A stretch of DNA of 45,505 nucleotides from Pseudomonas sp. AKS31 (GCF_023634765.1 NZ_JAMLFX010000004.1:93770-139274), one strand, 5' to 3'. Positions 19,154-30,091 are shown, counted from the stretch's first letter. Numbers and translations: made by a program. Notes: generated by a model from the letters alone, not told the origin.

Positions 19154-19732
19154 TTAAGGGATCTGCACACCCTCAGCCAGCAACATGTCGATCAGGCGAA
19201 TCAGCGGCAAGCCGATCAGGCTGGTGGCGTCAGGGCCTTCGGTGGACTTAAACAGGCTCACACCCAGGCCTTCAGCCTTGAAGCTGCCTGCGCAGTCGTA
19301 CGGCTGTTCGATACGCAAGTAGCGTTCGATGCTCGCTTGATCCAGTGTGCGCATGTGCACGGTAAACGGCACGCAGTCGACCTGGCATTCGCCGCTCTGG
19401 CTATTGAGCAGCGCCAGGCCTGTCAGGAAGGTCACGCTGGCGCCGCTAGCCGCCAGCAGTTGTTCGCGTGCCTTCTCGAAGGTGTGCGGCTTGCCGATGA
19501 TCTGTTCGCCGAGCACGGCAACCTGGTCCGAGCCGATAATCAGATGAGCGGGGTGGCTGTCAGCCAGTGCCCGGGCTTTTTGTTCGGCGAGGCGTTTGAC
19601 CAGTTCGATTGCTGATTCGCACGGGCGATGACTTTCATCGATATCCGGCGAGCTGCAGGCGAACGGCAGGTGCAGGCGGGCGAGCAATTCCCGACGATAG
19701 GTCGAGCTTGAAGCGAGTAATAAAGGCAGCAT
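19154..19732 (-). CDS. maf: Maf-like nucleoside triphosphate pyrophosphatase (YceF type)
   Basis: A 192-residue cytoplasmic enzyme of the Maf/HAM1 fold that hydrolyses non-canonical nucleotides; YceF-type members prefer 7-methyl-GTP. The N-terminal LLASSSTYRRELL and IIGSDQV (catalytic Asp) are clear. AGGAGA lies a few bases upstream of the ATG. It is transcribed away from yceD, the same arrangement as yceF/yceD in E. coli. Confidence 0.92.
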   Translation of the reverse strand: MLPLLLASSSTYRRELLARLHLPFACSSPDIDESHRPCESAIELVKRLAEQKARALADSHPAHLIIGSDQVAVLGEQIIGKPHTFEKAREQLLAASGASVTFLTGLALLNSQSGECQVDCVPFTVHMRTLDQASIERYLRIEQPYDCAGSFKAEGLGVSLFKSTEGPDATSLIGLPLIRLIDMLLAEGVQIP

Positions 19733-19800
19733 TCGCGTCTCCTGAGGCAGGTGCGAATTCTAGCGGAGGCACGCAAGTGACGGACAGGGCACAATTTCCT

Positions 19801-19828
19801 TTGACATGGGTGGGTGCATCCCTATAAT
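19801..19828 (+). promoter_or_regulatory. Consensus sigma-70 promoter of yceD
   Basis: TTGACA (19801–19806) and TATAAT (19823–19828), both perfect, are 16 bases apart. The start point should fall at about 19834–19838, at or almost at the yceD ATG (19838). This would drive the yceD–rpmF–plsX segment. Confidence 0.88.
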
Positions 19829-19837
19829 GCTGCGCCT

Positions 19838-20365
19838 ATGTTGAATGACCCGATTCCACCTCACGTTGACCCGCGCAAATTGGCTGACCGTGGCACCACC
19901 CTTCAAGGTGAACTGCTGCTGGCCGATTTGAAGAGACTCTGCGACCCGCTTTCCGACGATGTCGGTACGGTGCAGGCGAAATTCGTTTTTGAACGAGATG
20001 AACGTAAATCTGTGGTGATCCACAGCTTTATCGACACCGAGGTCAAAATGGTTTGCCAGCGTTGTCTTGAGCTGGTCACCCTGCCGATCCACAGCGAATG
20101 CAGTTACGCTGTTGTGAAGGAGGGTGCGAATACCCAGTCGTTACCGAAAGGTTATGACGTGCTGGAACTGGGCGAAGATCCATTGGATCTGCAGTCACTG
20201 GTCGAGGAAGAGCTTCTGCTTGCCTTGCCTATTGTGCCTGCTCATCATCCGGAAGAATGCCAGCAGCCGGCGGGAGCAGATGAGCCCGAACCGAGCGAGG
20301 ACGAGGTAACGCGGTCCAACCCGTTCAGTGTATTGGCGCAGTTAAAGCGTGACCCAAACGTTTAG
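19838..20365 (+). CDS. yceD: YceD/DUF177 family protein
   Basis: A 175-residue protein of the DUF177 family, found next to rpmF in many bacteria and implicated in large-subunit rRNA accumulation. The CQRCLE motif near residue 74 and the acidic C-terminus are typical; length matches E. coli YceD (173). The ATG at 19838 begins the conserved region. No Shine-Dalgarno sequence fits, and the consensus promoter directly upstream implies a leaderless or nearly leaderless mRNA. It is followed closely by rpmF. Confidence 0.92.
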   Translation: MLNDPIPPHVDPRKLADRGTTLQGELLLADLKRLCDPLSDDVGTVQAKFVFERDERKSVVIHSFIDTEVKMVCQRCLELVTLPIHSECSYAVVKEGANTQSLPKGYDVLELGEDPLDLQSLVEEELLLALPIVPAHHPEECQQPAGADEPEPSEDEVTRSNPFSVLAQLKRDPNV

Positions 20366-20378
20366 GAGTTAATCAATT

Positions 20379-20561
20379 ATGGCTGTTCAGCAGAACAAAA
20401 AATCCCGCTCTGCCCGTGACATGCGCCGTTCGCACGACGCTCTCGAGGCTAGCACCCTGTCTGTAGAAAAAACCACTGGTGAAGTTCACCTGCGTCACCA
20501 CGTATCGCCAGAAGGCGTATACCGTGGCCGTAAAGTGATCGACAAGGGCGCTGACGAGTAA
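20379..20561 (+). CDS. rpmF: 50S ribosomal protein L32
   Basis: A 60-residue ribosomal protein, basic at the N-terminus ([17 protein letters not shown]), as in gamma-proteobacterial L32. It has no cysteines, so it is a zinc-free form. A strong AGGAG lies 9 bases upstream. It is 13 bases after yceD and 4 bases before plsX. Confidence 0.98.
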
Positions 20562-20565
20562 TCAC

Positions 20566-21576
20566 TTGTCCGCTCAAGTCATCGCGATTGACGCAATGGG
20601 CGGGGACTTCGGTCCCCGCAGCATTGTTCAGGCCAGCCTTGCTTGCCTTTCTGCTACGCCCTCGCTGCACCTGACCCTTGTCGGTCAACCCTCCCTTCTT
20701 GAAGAATTGATCAACGGCCAGTCGGCTGCCGATCGCGCGCGCCTGACGATTGTCCCGGCCAGCGAAGTCATCACCATGGACGAGAAACCGACCCAGGCCT
20801 TGCGTGGCAAGCCGGACTCGTCGATGCGTGTCGCCCTTGAACTGGTCCGTGATGGCAAGGCGCAAGCGTGTGTCAGTGCCGGCAATACCGGTGCGTTGAT
20901 GGCGTTGTCGCGGTTTGTGCTGAAAACGCTGCCCGGTATCGATCGGCCGGCGATGGTGGCGGCTATTCCGACGCAGAAGGGTTATTGCCAGTTGCTCGAC
21001 CTGGGCGCCAACGTCGATTGCAGTGCCGAGCATTTGCTGCAGTTTGCGGTGATGGGCTCGGTGGCGGCGCAGACGCTGGGTATCCATCGCCCGCGTGTCG
21101 CGTTGCTGAACATCGGCACCGAAGACATCAAGGGCAATCAGCAGGTCAAACTGGCCGCAACGCTGTTGCAGGCTGCCCGTGGCATCAATTACATCGGCTT
21201 TATCGAAGGCGACGGTTTGTATCGTGGCGAGGCTGACGTCGTGGTGTGTGATGGTTTCGTTGGCAACATCCTGCTCAAGTCCAGCGAAGGGCTGGCCACT
21301 ATGATTGCTGCGCGTATCGAAGCGCTGTTCAAACAAAATCTCGCTTCCCGTGTCGTGGGGGCTTTGGCGTTGCCGCTGATGAAGCGTTTGCAGGCCGATC
21401 TGGCGCCGGCGCGACATAACGGCGCAAGCTTTCTCGGCTTGCAGGGTATCGTGGTGAAAAGCCATGGTTCGGCCGGGGTTCAGGGCTTTCAGAGTGCTAT
21501 TTCGCGAGCGCTGATCGAGATTCAGGAGAACCTCCCCGAACGTCTCCACGGTCGTCTGGAGGATTTGTTGTCTTAG
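20566..21576 (+). CDS. plsX: Phosphate acyltransferase PlsX
   Basis: A 336-residue peripheral membrane enzyme that makes acyl-phosphate from acyl-ACP for phospholipid synthesis. The N-terminal [23 protein letters not shown] and VCDGFVGNI are family signatures. The apparent start is TTG four bases after the rpmF stop, which keeps the full conserved N-terminus; the next ATG would remove it. The TTG start and weak ribosome site suggest coupling to rpmF. In E. coli fabH follows; here fabD does. Confidence 0.95.
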   Translation: MSAQVIAIDAMGGDFGPRSIVQASLACLSATPSLHLTLVGQPSLLEELINGQSAADRARLTIVPASEVITMDEKPTQALRGKPDSSMRVALELVRDGKAQACVSAGNTGALMALSRFVLKTLPGIDRPAMVAAIPTQKGYCQLLDLGANVDCSAEHLLQFAVMGSVAAQTLGIHRPRVALLNIGTEDIKGNQQVKLAATLLQAARGINYIGFIEGDGLYRGEADVVVCDGFVGNILLKSSEGLATMIAARIEALFKQNLASRVVGALALPLMKRLQADLAPARHNGASFLGLQGIVVKSHGSAGVQGFQSAISRALIEIQENLPERLHGRLEDLLS

Positions 21577-21699
21577 GCGTTTTCGTCGGACAATGCTTAA
21601 ATGTGACCGCCCGGTTCAAAGGGCCATCCAACTGTCAGTTTCTTGCGTCCCCGAGTGGGGCGTCATTTTTCGACGACAAGATCATTAGGGGCTTGTTAC
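21577..21699 (+). promoter_or_regulatory. plsX–fabD intergenic region
   Basis: The 123-base gap where E. coli carries fabH contains no gene. A short CCCC-GAGT-GGGG hairpin with nearby T-rich sequence and a ribosome site (AGGGG) before fabD are visible. A fabD promoter is plausible but no pair of hexamers is convincing. Confidence 0.35.
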
Positions 21700-22638
21700 A
21701 TGTCTGCTTCCCTCGCATTCGTCTTTCCAGGACAGGGTTCGCAGTCCCTCGGCATGCTGGCCGAGCTGGGCGCGGAATATCCGTTGATCCTCGAAACTTT
21801 CAAAGAAGCCTCTGAGGCTCTGGGCTATGACCTGTGGGCGCTGACCCAGCAGGGCCCGGAAGAGCTGCTCAATCAAACCGATAAAACCCAACCGGCCATT
21901 CTGACCGCTTCGATCGCCCTGTGGCGTCTGTGGCTGGCGGAAGGTGGTGCGCGTCCGGCCTTTGTTGCCGGTCACAGCCTGGGTGAATACAGCGCGCTGG
22001 TCGCTGCTGGCAGCCTGACACTGGCTGAAGCGGTGAAGCTCGTTGAGCGCCGTGGTCAGTTGATGCAGGAAGCGGTTCCGGCCGGGCAGGGCGGCATGGC
22101 TGCCATCCTCGGTCTGGAAGATGCTGATGTGCTGGCTGCCTGCGCCGAAGCGGCGCAAGGTGAAGTGGTCAGCGCGGTCAACTTCAACTCGCCGGGCCAA
22201 GTGGTCATTGCCGGTGCCAAGGCTGCCGTCGAGCGCGCCATCGAAGGCTGCAAGGCGCGTGGCGCCAAGCGTGCCATGCCGCTGCCGGTGAGCGTGCCGT
22301 CGCACTGCGAACTGATGCGTCCGGCGGCCGAGCGCTTTGCCGAATCCATCGCCGCCATCGACTGGCAGGCGCCGCAGATCCCGGTGGTACAGAACGTCAG
22401 TGCGCAAGTGCCGGCCGATCTGGAAACCCTCAAGCGTGATCTGCTCGAACAACTGTACAAGCCAGTACGCTGGGTCGAGTCGGTACAGACTCTCGCTGCC
22501 AAAGGTGCGACCAATCTGGTCGAATGCGGCCCGGGCAAAGTGCTGGCCGGTCTGAACAAACGTTGCGCTGAAGGCGTGGCGACTTCCAACCTCAATACCC
22601 CAGATGCTTTCGCTGCCGCTCGCGCAGCGCAAGCCTGA
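21700..22638 (+). CDS. fabD: Malonyl-CoA:ACP transacylase FabD
   Basis: A 312-residue cytoplasmic enzyme that moves malonyl from CoA to ACP. The N-terminal FVFPGQGSQ, nucleophile S93 in GHSLGE and H202 in VPSHCELM are all present. Start chosen at MSASLAFVFPGQ, the conserved N-terminus, behind AGGGG; an in-frame upstream ATG at 21643 adds unconserved residues. fabG follows 16 bases later. Confidence 0.97.
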   Translation: MSASLAFVFPGQGSQSLGMLAELGAEYPLILETFKEASEALGYDLWALTQQGPEELLNQTDKTQPAILTASIALWRLWLAEGGARPAFVAGHSLGEYSALVAAGSLTLAEAVKLVERRGQLMQEAVPAGQGGMAAILGLEDADVLAACAEAAQGEVVSAVNFNSPGQVVIAGAKAAVERAIEGCKARGAKRAMPLPVSVPSHCELMRPAAERFAESIAAIDWQAPQIPVVQNVSAQVPADLETLKRDLLEQLYKPVRWVESVQTLAAKGATNLVECGPGKVLAGLNKRCAEGVATSNLNTPDAFAAARAAQA

Positions 22639-22654
22639 ATCAGGAGAAACTTGC

Positions 22655-23398
22655 ATGAGTCTGCAAGGTAAAGTTGCACTGGTCACCGGTGCAAGCCGTG
22701 GCATTGGCCAGGCCATCGCGCTGGAACTGGGTCGTCAGGGCGCCATCGTTGTTGGCACCGCGACCTCCGCTTCGGGCGCCGAGCGCATTGCCGCGACCCT
22801 GAAGGAAAACGGTATTCAGGGCACAGGCCTTGAGCTTAACGTAACTAGCGATGAATCGGTCAGCGCTGTGCTGGCAAGCATTCAGGAGCAGTTCGGTGCG
22901 CCAGTGGCGATCCTGGTCAATAATGCCGGCATCACCCGCGATAACCTGATGATGCGCATGAAAGACGATGAGTGGTACGACGTGATCGATACCAACCTGA
23001 ACAGTCTATTCCGCCTGTCCAAGGGCGTTCTGCGCGGTATGACCAAGGCGCGCTGGGGGCGAATTATCAGTATTGGCTCGGTGGTGGGTGCCATGGGCAA
23101 CGCAGGCCAAGTAAACTATGCAGCCGCCAAGGCCGGTCTGGAAGGTTTCAGCCGTGCAATGGCGCGTGAAGTCGGTTCGCGTTCGATTACGGTCAACTCG
23201 GTAACCCCAGGGTTTATCGACACCGATATGACGCGCGAGCTGCCTGAAGCACAGCGTGAAGCCTTGCAGACGCAGATTCCGCTGGGTCGTCTGGGGCAAG
23301 CTCAAGAGATCGCGTCTGTGGTCGCTTTTCTTGCATCCGACGGTGCGGCATACGTCACCGGGGCTACAATCCCGGTGAACGGTGGGATGTACATGTAA
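22655..23398 (+). CDS. fabG: 3-oxoacyl-ACP reductase FabG
   Basis: A 247-residue NADPH-dependent short-chain dehydrogenase that reduces 3-ketoacyl-ACP in each elongation cycle. The cofactor motif TGASRGIG is at 11–18 and the catalytic set N114, S142, Y155, K159 is complete. A Shine-Dalgarno CAGGAGA precedes the start. It ends 196 bases before acpP. Confidence 0.97.
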   Translation: MSLQGKVALVTGASRGIGQAIALELGRQGAIVVGTATSASGAERIAATLKENGIQGTGLELNVTSDESVSAVLASIQEQFGAPVAILVNNAGITRDNLMMRMKDDEWYDVIDTNLNSLFRLSKGVLRGMTKARWGRIISIGSVVGAMGNAGQVNYAAAKAGLEGFSRAMAREVGSRSITVNSVTPGFIDTDMTRELPEAQREALQTQIPLGRLGQAQEIASVVAFLASDGAAYVTGATIPVNGGMYM

Positions 23399-23514
23399 GT
23401 AAAATGTGACGGATTGCTTCAAAAAAATGTCATACGAGCTGTCTAAAATCCGTTATAAAGCTGCAATCTATTTATAGGCAGAGGGCTGCAGGGTTTGAGG
23501 AGTGAAGCTTTCAG

Positions 23515-23542
23515 TTGAAAAACTGAAAAGTCTTTCTATACA
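23515..23542 (+). promoter_or_regulatory. Predicted acpP promoter
   Basis: TTGAAA (23515–23520) and TATACA (23537–23542) are 16 bases apart, giving a start near 23549 and a leader of about 45 bases. A separate acpP promoter would explain the very high ACP expression. The rest of 23399–23514 is AT-rich and shows no gene. Confidence 0.55.
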
Positions 23543-23594
23543 CTTACCCACTGGCCAGCTGCCTGAATTTGTCCATTAGGAGTGAAAACAAGGT

Positions 23595-23831
23595 ATGAGC
23601 ACCATCGAAGAGCGCGTCAAGAAAATCGTTGCCGAGCAACTGGGTGTTAAAGAAGAAGAAGTGGTCAACAACGCTTCCTTCGTAGAAGACCTGGGTGCCG
23701 ACTCCCTTGACACCGTTGAGCTGGTGATGGCTCTGGAAGAGGAATTCGAGACCGAAATCCCTGACGAAGAAGCTGAAAAGATCACTACTGTACAAGCTGC
23801 AATCGACTACGTTACTAGCCACCAGGCGTAA
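23595..23831 (+). CDS. acpP: Acyl carrier protein
   Basis: A 78-residue very acidic helical protein that carries growing acyl chains on phosphopantetheine at S37 in GADSLDT. It is nearly identical in layout to E. coli ACP. A strong ribosome site (AGGAG) lies upstream, and a good terminator follows, so acpP can be transcribed on its own as well as with fabG. Confidence 0.98.
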   Translation: MSTIEERVKKIVAEQLGVKEEEVVNNASFVEDLGADSLDTVELVMALEEEFETEIPDEEAEKITTVQAAIDYVTSHQA

Positions 23832-23861
23832 TAGTTTGTAATCGTTGTTTGCTGTCATGGA

Positions 23862-23895
23862 AAAACCGCACTGCCATCATGGCGTGCGGTTTTTT
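23862..23895 (+). terminator. Intrinsic terminator after acpP
   Basis: ACCGCAC and its complement with an inner GCCA/TGGC stem and one bulge are followed by TTTTTT. It lies between acpP and fabF and should reduce read-through into fabF. Confidence 0.88.
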
Positions 23896-23939
23896 CTTTA
23901 GGCCTGATGCAAAATCGTCATTTGAAAAAGGAGAGTGCT

Positions 23940-25184
23940 GTGTCGCGTAGACGCGTCGTAGTCACCGGTATGGGTATGTTGTCGCCACTGGGCACGGATG
24001 TGCCGAGCAGTTGGCAGGGCATTCTGGCTGGCCGCAGTGGCATTGGTCTGATCGAACACACCGACCTTTCTGCCTATTCCACCCGCTTTGGCGGCTCGGT
24101 AAAGGGCTTCAATGTCGAGGAATACCTGTCGGTCAAGGAAGCGCGCAAGCTCGACCTGTTCATTCAGTACGGTCTCGCTGCCGGCTTTCAAGCCGTACGC
24201 AACGCTGGTCTGGAAGTCACCGACGCCAACCGTGAACGCATTGGCGTGGCCATGGGTTCGGGGATCGGCGGTCTGACCAACATCGAAGAAACCAGCCGTA
24301 CCCTGCATGAGACGGGCCCGCGTCGAATCTCGCCATTCTTCGTACCAGGCTCGATCATCAATATGATTTCCGGTTTCCTGTCCATCCACCTGGGTGCACA
24401 GGGGCCTAACTACGCCATCGCTACTGCATGTACCACCGGTACGCACTGCATCGGCATGGCGGCGCGCAACATCATGTACGACGAAGCCGACGTGATGATT
24501 GCCGGCGGTGCCGAAATGGCCGCGTGCGGTCTGGGCATGGGCGGCTTCGGCGCGTCCCGTGCACTGTCGACCCGCAACGATGAACCGACCCGCGCCAGCC
24601 GTCCATGGGACAAGGGCCGTGACGGCTTCGTCCTGTCTGACGGTGCCGGTGCACTGGTTCTCGAAGAGCTGGAGCACGCCAAGGCGCGTGGCGCGACTAT
24701 CTATGCCGAGCTGATCGGGTTCGGTACCAGCGGCGATGCGTTCCATATGACCTCGCCACCAGCCGACGGCGCCGGTGCCGCACGCTGCATCACTAATGCG
24801 CTGCGCGATGCGAAGATCAACGTCGATCAAGTGCAGTACATCAACGCTCACGGTACTTCGACTCCGGCCGGCGACCTCGCCGAAGCCAATGCGATCAAGA
24901 CTGTGTTCGGTGATCACGCCTACAAACTCGCCGTGAGCTCGACCAAGTCCATGACCGGTCACCTGTTGGGTGCGGCGGGCGCCGTCGAAGCGATCTTCAG
25001 CGTGTTGGCGATCAATAGTCAGGTCGCACCGCCGACCATCAACCTTGATGAGCCGGACGAAGGTTGCGACCTCGATTTCGTGGCGCACACCGCGCGCAAC
25101 ATGGACATCGATGTCGTGCTGTCCAACTCCTTCGGTTTTGGCGGCACCAACGGCACCTTGGCGTTCCGTCGGTTCGCAGGCTGA
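23940..25184 (+). CDS. fabF: 3-oxoacyl-ACP synthase II FabF
   Basis: A 414-residue condensing enzyme that extends acyl-ACP with malonyl-ACP and sets the unsaturated fatty acid balance. The Cys-His-His triad is C164 (ATACTTG), H304 (NAHGTSTP) and H341 ([11 protein letters not shown]). The GTG start ([10 protein letters not shown]) has GGAG 7 bases upstream and gives the usual length; an in-frame ATG at 23907 would add 11 residues across the terminator tail. The stop overlaps the pabC start by one base. Confidence 0.96.
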   Translation: MSRRRVVVTGMGMLSPLGTDVPSSWQGILAGRSGIGLIEHTDLSAYSTRFGGSVKGFNVEEYLSVKEARKLDLFIQYGLAAGFQAVRNAGLEVTDANRERIGVAMGSGIGGLTNIEETSRTLHETGPRRISPFFVPGSIINMISGFLSIHLGAQGPNYAIATACTTGTHCIGMAARNIMYDEADVMIAGGAEMAACGLGMGGFGASRALSTRNDEPTRASRPWDKGRDGFVLSDGAGALVLEELEHAKARGATIYAELIGFGTSGDAFHMTSPPADGAGAARCITNALRDAKINVDQVQYINAHGTSTPAGDLAEANAIKTVFGDHAYKLAVSSTKSMTGHLLGAAGAVEAIFSVLAINSQVAPPTINLDEPDEGCDLDFVAHTARNMDIDVVLSNSFGFGGTNGTLAFRRFAG

Positions 25185-25999
25185 TGGACAGCTGGGTCGA
25201 CGGTCAACCGGCTGACGCTCTGTCGCTGAAAGATCGCGGCCTGGCTTACGGCGACGGTCTGTTTGAGACCATCGCCGTGCGTGGTGGTCAGCCGATCCTG
25301 TTGGATCGGCATCTGACGCGATTGGCCGATGGCTGCTCGCGTCTGGCCATCGCCGCCGATATCGAGCTGATTCGCCATGAGCTGCTCAGCTATGCGGCAG
25401 CAATGGGCGAGGGCGTGCTCAAGCTCATCCTCACCCGTGGCGACGGTTTGCGCGGTTATGCGCCTGATCCGGCGGCGCCTGGCCGACGCATTCTGCAAGG
25501 CAACCCTCCTGCGGCTTATCCTGCTGTGCATGCTGAACAAGGCGTTCGCCTGTTTCCCTGCAACACGCGCCTGGCCAAACAGCCTTTACTGGCTGGACTC
25601 AAACACCTCAATCGACTGGAACAAGTCATCGCCCGTGCCGAATGGCAGGACAGCGAGCATGCCGAAGGCTTGATGCTGGATCAGGTGGGGCGCGTGATTG
25701 AAGGGGTGTTCAGCAACCTGTTCATCGTTCGTGACGGTGTGTTGATCACGCCGGATCTGAAGCGTTGTGGCGTCGCCGGTGTGATGCGCGCCGAAATATT
25801 GTTTCAGGCCGAGTCACTGGCCATTCCCACGCAGATCGCTGACATCAGCCTCGAACAGCTGCAATGGGCCGATGAAGTGTTTGTCTGCAACAGCGTGTAT
25901 GGCGTCTGGCCGGTACGCGCCTGTGCTGCACTGAGCTGGCCGGTTGGCCCGCTCACCCGTAAACTGCAAACCATTGCCCGCGCCCTACTGGATGCCTGA
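25184..25999 (+). CDS. pabC: Aminodeoxychorismate lyase PabC
   Basis: A 271-residue pyridoxal-phosphate enzyme that splits aminodeoxychorismate into p-aminobenzoate and pyruvate for folate synthesis. The fold-type IV pattern is present: RGLAYGDGLFETI near the N-terminus, the likely PLP lysine K140 in LAGLKHLNRLEQ, and EGVFSNLFIV. It sits between fabF and mltG as in E. coli and other gamma-proteobacteria. Confidence 0.93.
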   Translation: MDSWVDGQPADALSLKDRGLAYGDGLFETIAVRGGQPILLDRHLTRLADGCSRLAIAADIELIRHELLSYAAAMGEGVLKLILTRGDGLRGYAPDPAAPGRRILQGNPPAAYPAVHAEQGVRLFPCNTRLAKQPLLAGLKHLNRLEQVIARAEWQDSEHAEGLMLDQVGRVIEGVFSNLFIVRDGVLITPDLKRCGVAGVMRAEILFQAESLAIPTQIADISLEQLQWADEVFVCNSVYGVWPVRACAALSWPVGPLTRKLQTIARALLDA

Positions 26000-26002
26000 T
26001 TT

Positions 26003-27178
26003 GTGAGACGTAAACTTTTGCTGCTGCTGGAAACCGGACTGGTTCTGGCAGGGCTGTTGATGGGCGCCAGCGCCTGGAAGATTCACAGCGCACTGGAACA
26101 GCCTCTGAACATCACGCAGGAAGAACTGCTGGATGTGCCGAAAGGCTCCACCCCGACCCGTACATTCCTTTCCCTCGAAACCGATGGCGTCATCAATGAC
26201 GCATTCTGGTTGCGCGTCTATTGGCGCTTCAACCTCGCCGGTACGCCGATCCACAGCGGCGAATACCGCATGCAGCCGGGCATGACCGTCAACGGTCTGA
26301 TCGATTTGTGGAAGCGCGGTGAAGTGGTCCAGTACAGCCTGACACTGGTCGAGGGCTGGAATTTCCATCAAGTGCGCGCGGCGTTGGCCAAGGATGACAA
26401 GATCGAGCAGACCCTCAACGGTTTGAGCGACAGCGACGTCATGGCGAAGATTGGTCATAAGGGCTTGTTCCCGGAAGGCCGTTTCTTCCCCGACACTTAC
26501 CGCTTTGTGCGTGGCATGTCCGATGCCGAACTGCTGAAGAAAGCCTTTGATCGTCTTGATGAAGTGCTGGCGAAAGAGTGGGAAAGTCGTTCTGCCGATG
26601 TACCGTACACCGAACCCTATCAAGCGCTGATCATGGCCTCGCTGGTCGAGAAGGAAACCGGTGTGCCGCAGGAGCGGGGGCAGATTGCCGGTGTCTTCGT
26701 GCGCCGCATGGCCTTGGGCATGCAACTGCAAACCGACCCGACCGTCATCTACGGTCTGGGCGATCGCTATAACGGCAAACTGACTCGCGCGCATTTGAAA
26801 GAGCCGACGCCTTACAACACCTACGTAATTCCCGGCCTGCCACCGACACCGATTGCGATGGTCGGGCGCGAAGCGATTCACGCGGCGCTGAACCCGGTGG
26901 ATGGCACCAGCCTGTACTTCGTTGCACGTGGCGATGGCAGCCATGTGTTCTCCGACGATCTGGATGCGCACAATAATGCGGTGCGTGAGTACCAGCTCAA
27001 GCGCCGTGCCGATTACCGTTCCAGCCCGGCGCCGGCGACAAGCCCTGAAGCCGCTCCGGCTGTCGAGGAGGCGATTCCTGCCGCATCTCCGGATACCGCC
27101 CCGGAATCGTTGCCGCAAGTTCCGCCTCAGGAGCCTGCGCCGGCTCCCGAAGCTGCTGCCCCCCAAAACACGCAATGA
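26003..27178 (+). CDS. mltG: Endolytic murein transglycosylase MltG
   Basis: A 391-residue inner-membrane enzyme that cuts nascent glycan strands and terminates peptidoglycan polymerisation. One N-terminal helix (residues 5–24) anchors it; a LysM-like part contains SGEYRMQPGMTV, and the catalytic YceG domain has LVEKET (214–219) and LQTDPTVIYGLG. The last ~45 residues form an Ala/Pro/Glu-rich tail longer than in E. coli. GTG start 3 bases after pabC. Confidence 0.94.
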   Translation: MRRKLLLLLETGLVLAGLLMGASAWKIHSALEQPLNITQEELLDVPKGSTPTRTFLSLETDGVINDAFWLRVYWRFNLAGTPIHSGEYRMQPGMTVNGLIDLWKRGEVVQYSLTLVEGWNFHQVRAALAKDDKIEQTLNGLSDSDVMAKIGHKGLFPEGRFFPDTYRFVRGMSDAELLKKAFDRLDEVLAKEWESRSADVPYTEPYQALIMASLVEKETGVPQERGQIAGVFVRRMALGMQLQTDPTVIYGLGDRYNGKLTRAHLKEPTPYNTYVIPGLPPTPIAMVGREAIHAALNPVDGTSLYFVARGDGSHVFSDDLDAHNNAVREYQLKRRADYRSSPAPATSPEAAPAVEEAIPAASPDTAPESLPQVPPQEPAPAPEAAAPQNTQ

Positions 27179-27188
27179 CGTTGATTAA

Positions 27189-28806
<1,618 letters not shown>

Positions 28807-28848
28807 GAATGTGTACCTAGACTCTGAACATCAGCAGTGGAGGTCAAC

Positions 28849-29205
28849 ATGAATGAACCCGTCAGCCCCGGGCCGCGCAACGGCATTTTGTCCCTGACCA
28901 TCAAGGACAAGTCGGTGCTTTACGCCGCGTACATGCCGTTCATCAAGAACGGTGGCTTGTTCATCCCGACCAACAAGAGTTACCGCTTGGGCGACGAGGT
29001 GTTCATGCTGCTCAACCTGATGGACGAGGCCGAGAAGATCCCGGTGGCCGGCAAGGTCGCGTGGATCACCCCGAAAGGGGCACAAGGCAATCGCGCTGCC
29101 GGCGTCGGCGTGCAGTTCAACGACGGCGACAACACCGCGCGCAGTCGCATCGAAACCCATCTGGCCGGAGCGCTGAAATCCGACCGTCCCACTCATACGA
29201 TGTAA
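28849..29205 (+). CDS. pilZ: Type IV pilus assembly protein PilZ
   Basis: A 118-residue cytoplasmic PilZ-domain protein required for type IV pilus assembly in P. aeruginosa. The RxxxR and D/NxSxxG residues of c-di-GMP-binding PilZ domains are not seen, matching the founding PilZ, which does not bind c-di-GMP. Start at MNEPVSPG with GGAGG 7 bases upstream. It follows holB by 42 bases, as in P. aeruginosa. Confidence 0.93.
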   Translation: MNEPVSPGPRNGILSLTIKDKSVLYAAYMPFIKNGGLFIPTNKSYRLGDEVFMLLNLMDEAEKIPVAGKVAWITPKGAQGNRAAGVGVQFNDGDNTARSRIETHLAGALKSDRPTHTM

Positions 29206-29219
29206 GTAGCCGTCTTTTT

Positions 29220-30011
29220 ATGCTTGTAGATTCCCATTGTCACCTTGATCGCCTCGACCTCGCCGCCCATGACGGTTCGCTGGATGCTGCACTGGATGCG
29301 GCCCGTGGGCGCGGAGTAGGGCACTTCTTGTGCATCGGCGTGAGTGCCGACAACGCCGCCGACGTCAAAGCTCTGGCTGAGCGTTATGACGATGTCGATT
29401 GTTCGGTCGGCGTGCATCCGCTTGATGTGCAACCCGGTGCGGCGCCGGCGCTGGACTGGCTGCTGCACGAACTCAATCATCCGAAAGTGGTGGCGATCGG
29501 CGAAACCGGCCTCGACTATCACTACGAGCCAGAAGCCGCCGAGCTGCAACAGGCGTCCTTCCGTCTGCACCTGCAAGCGGCGCAGCAGACTGGCAAGCCA
29601 GTGATCATCCACACCCGTGGCGCGCGTGCCGACACCCTTGAGTTGCTGCGTGAAGCGGCGTTGCCTCAGGCCGGTGTGCTGCATTGCTTCACTGAAGACT
29701 GGGACATGGCCAAGGCTGCACTGGACATGGGTTATTACATTTCCCTGTCGGGCATTGTCACGTTCCGCAATGCCGACGCCTTGCGCGACGTGGCGAGCAA
29801 AGTACCGGCGGATCGTTTGCTGGTGGAAACCGATTCCCCGTATCTGGCGCCAATCCCTTATCGCGGCAAGCCGAACCTGCCGCAGTACGTGCGCGAAGTG
29901 GCGGAATTCCTGGCGATGTTGCGTGGTGAAAACTACGAGCGTTTCGCCGAGCAGACCACCGAGAATTTCAAGCGTCTGTTTCCGCTGGCCTCCGTTAAAT
30001 CTGCGGTGTAG
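29220..30011 (+). CDS. ycfH: TatD/YcfH-family metal-dependent hydrolase
   Basis: A 263-residue TIM-barrel hydrolase of the TatD family. Metal ligands are visible in order: HCHLD (H6, H8), AIGETGLDYHY (Glu), VIIHTRGA (His), LHCFTED (His) and ETDSPYLAP (Asp). Family members have DNase activity, but the cellular role is unclear. The stop codon lies inside the C-family repeat that follows. Position after holB/pilZ matches ycfH. Confidence 0.92.
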   Translation: MLVDSHCHLDRLDLAAHDGSLDAALDAARGRGVGHFLCIGVSADNAADVKALAERYDDVDCSVGVHPLDVQPGAAPALDWLLHELNHPKVVAIGETGLDYHYEPEAAELQQASFRLHLQAAQQTGKPVIIHTRGARADTLELLREAALPQAGVLHCFTEDWDMAKAALDMGYYISLSGIVTFRNADALRDVASKVPADRLLVETDSPYLAPIPYRGKPNLPQYVREVAEFLAMLRGENYERFAEQTTENFKRLFPLASVKSAV

Positions 30012-30091
30012 GAGCTGCCGAAGGCTGCGATCTTTTGATCTTGATTTTGACAGGCAAAGGCAAAAGATCGCAGCCTGCGGCAGCTCCTACA
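30007..30091. repeat. C-family hairpin, copy 2, overlapping the ycfH stop
   Basis: Arms TGTAGGAGCTGCCG…AGATCGCAGCC-type at 30007–30037 and 30061–30091 pair almost perfectly. The TAG stop of ycfH (30009–30011) is part of the left arm. Same family as 19082–19150, with a longer centre. Confidence 0.85.

Noticed and set aside
19755..19785. A maf promoter with TAGAAT as -10
   Set aside because: No acceptable -35 at the right distance on the minus strand; left unannotated.
23940..24000. fabF starting at the in-frame ATG 23907
   Set aside because: That start lacks a ribosome site and would lie just past the acpP terminator; the GTG at 23940 has GGAG and gives the family length.
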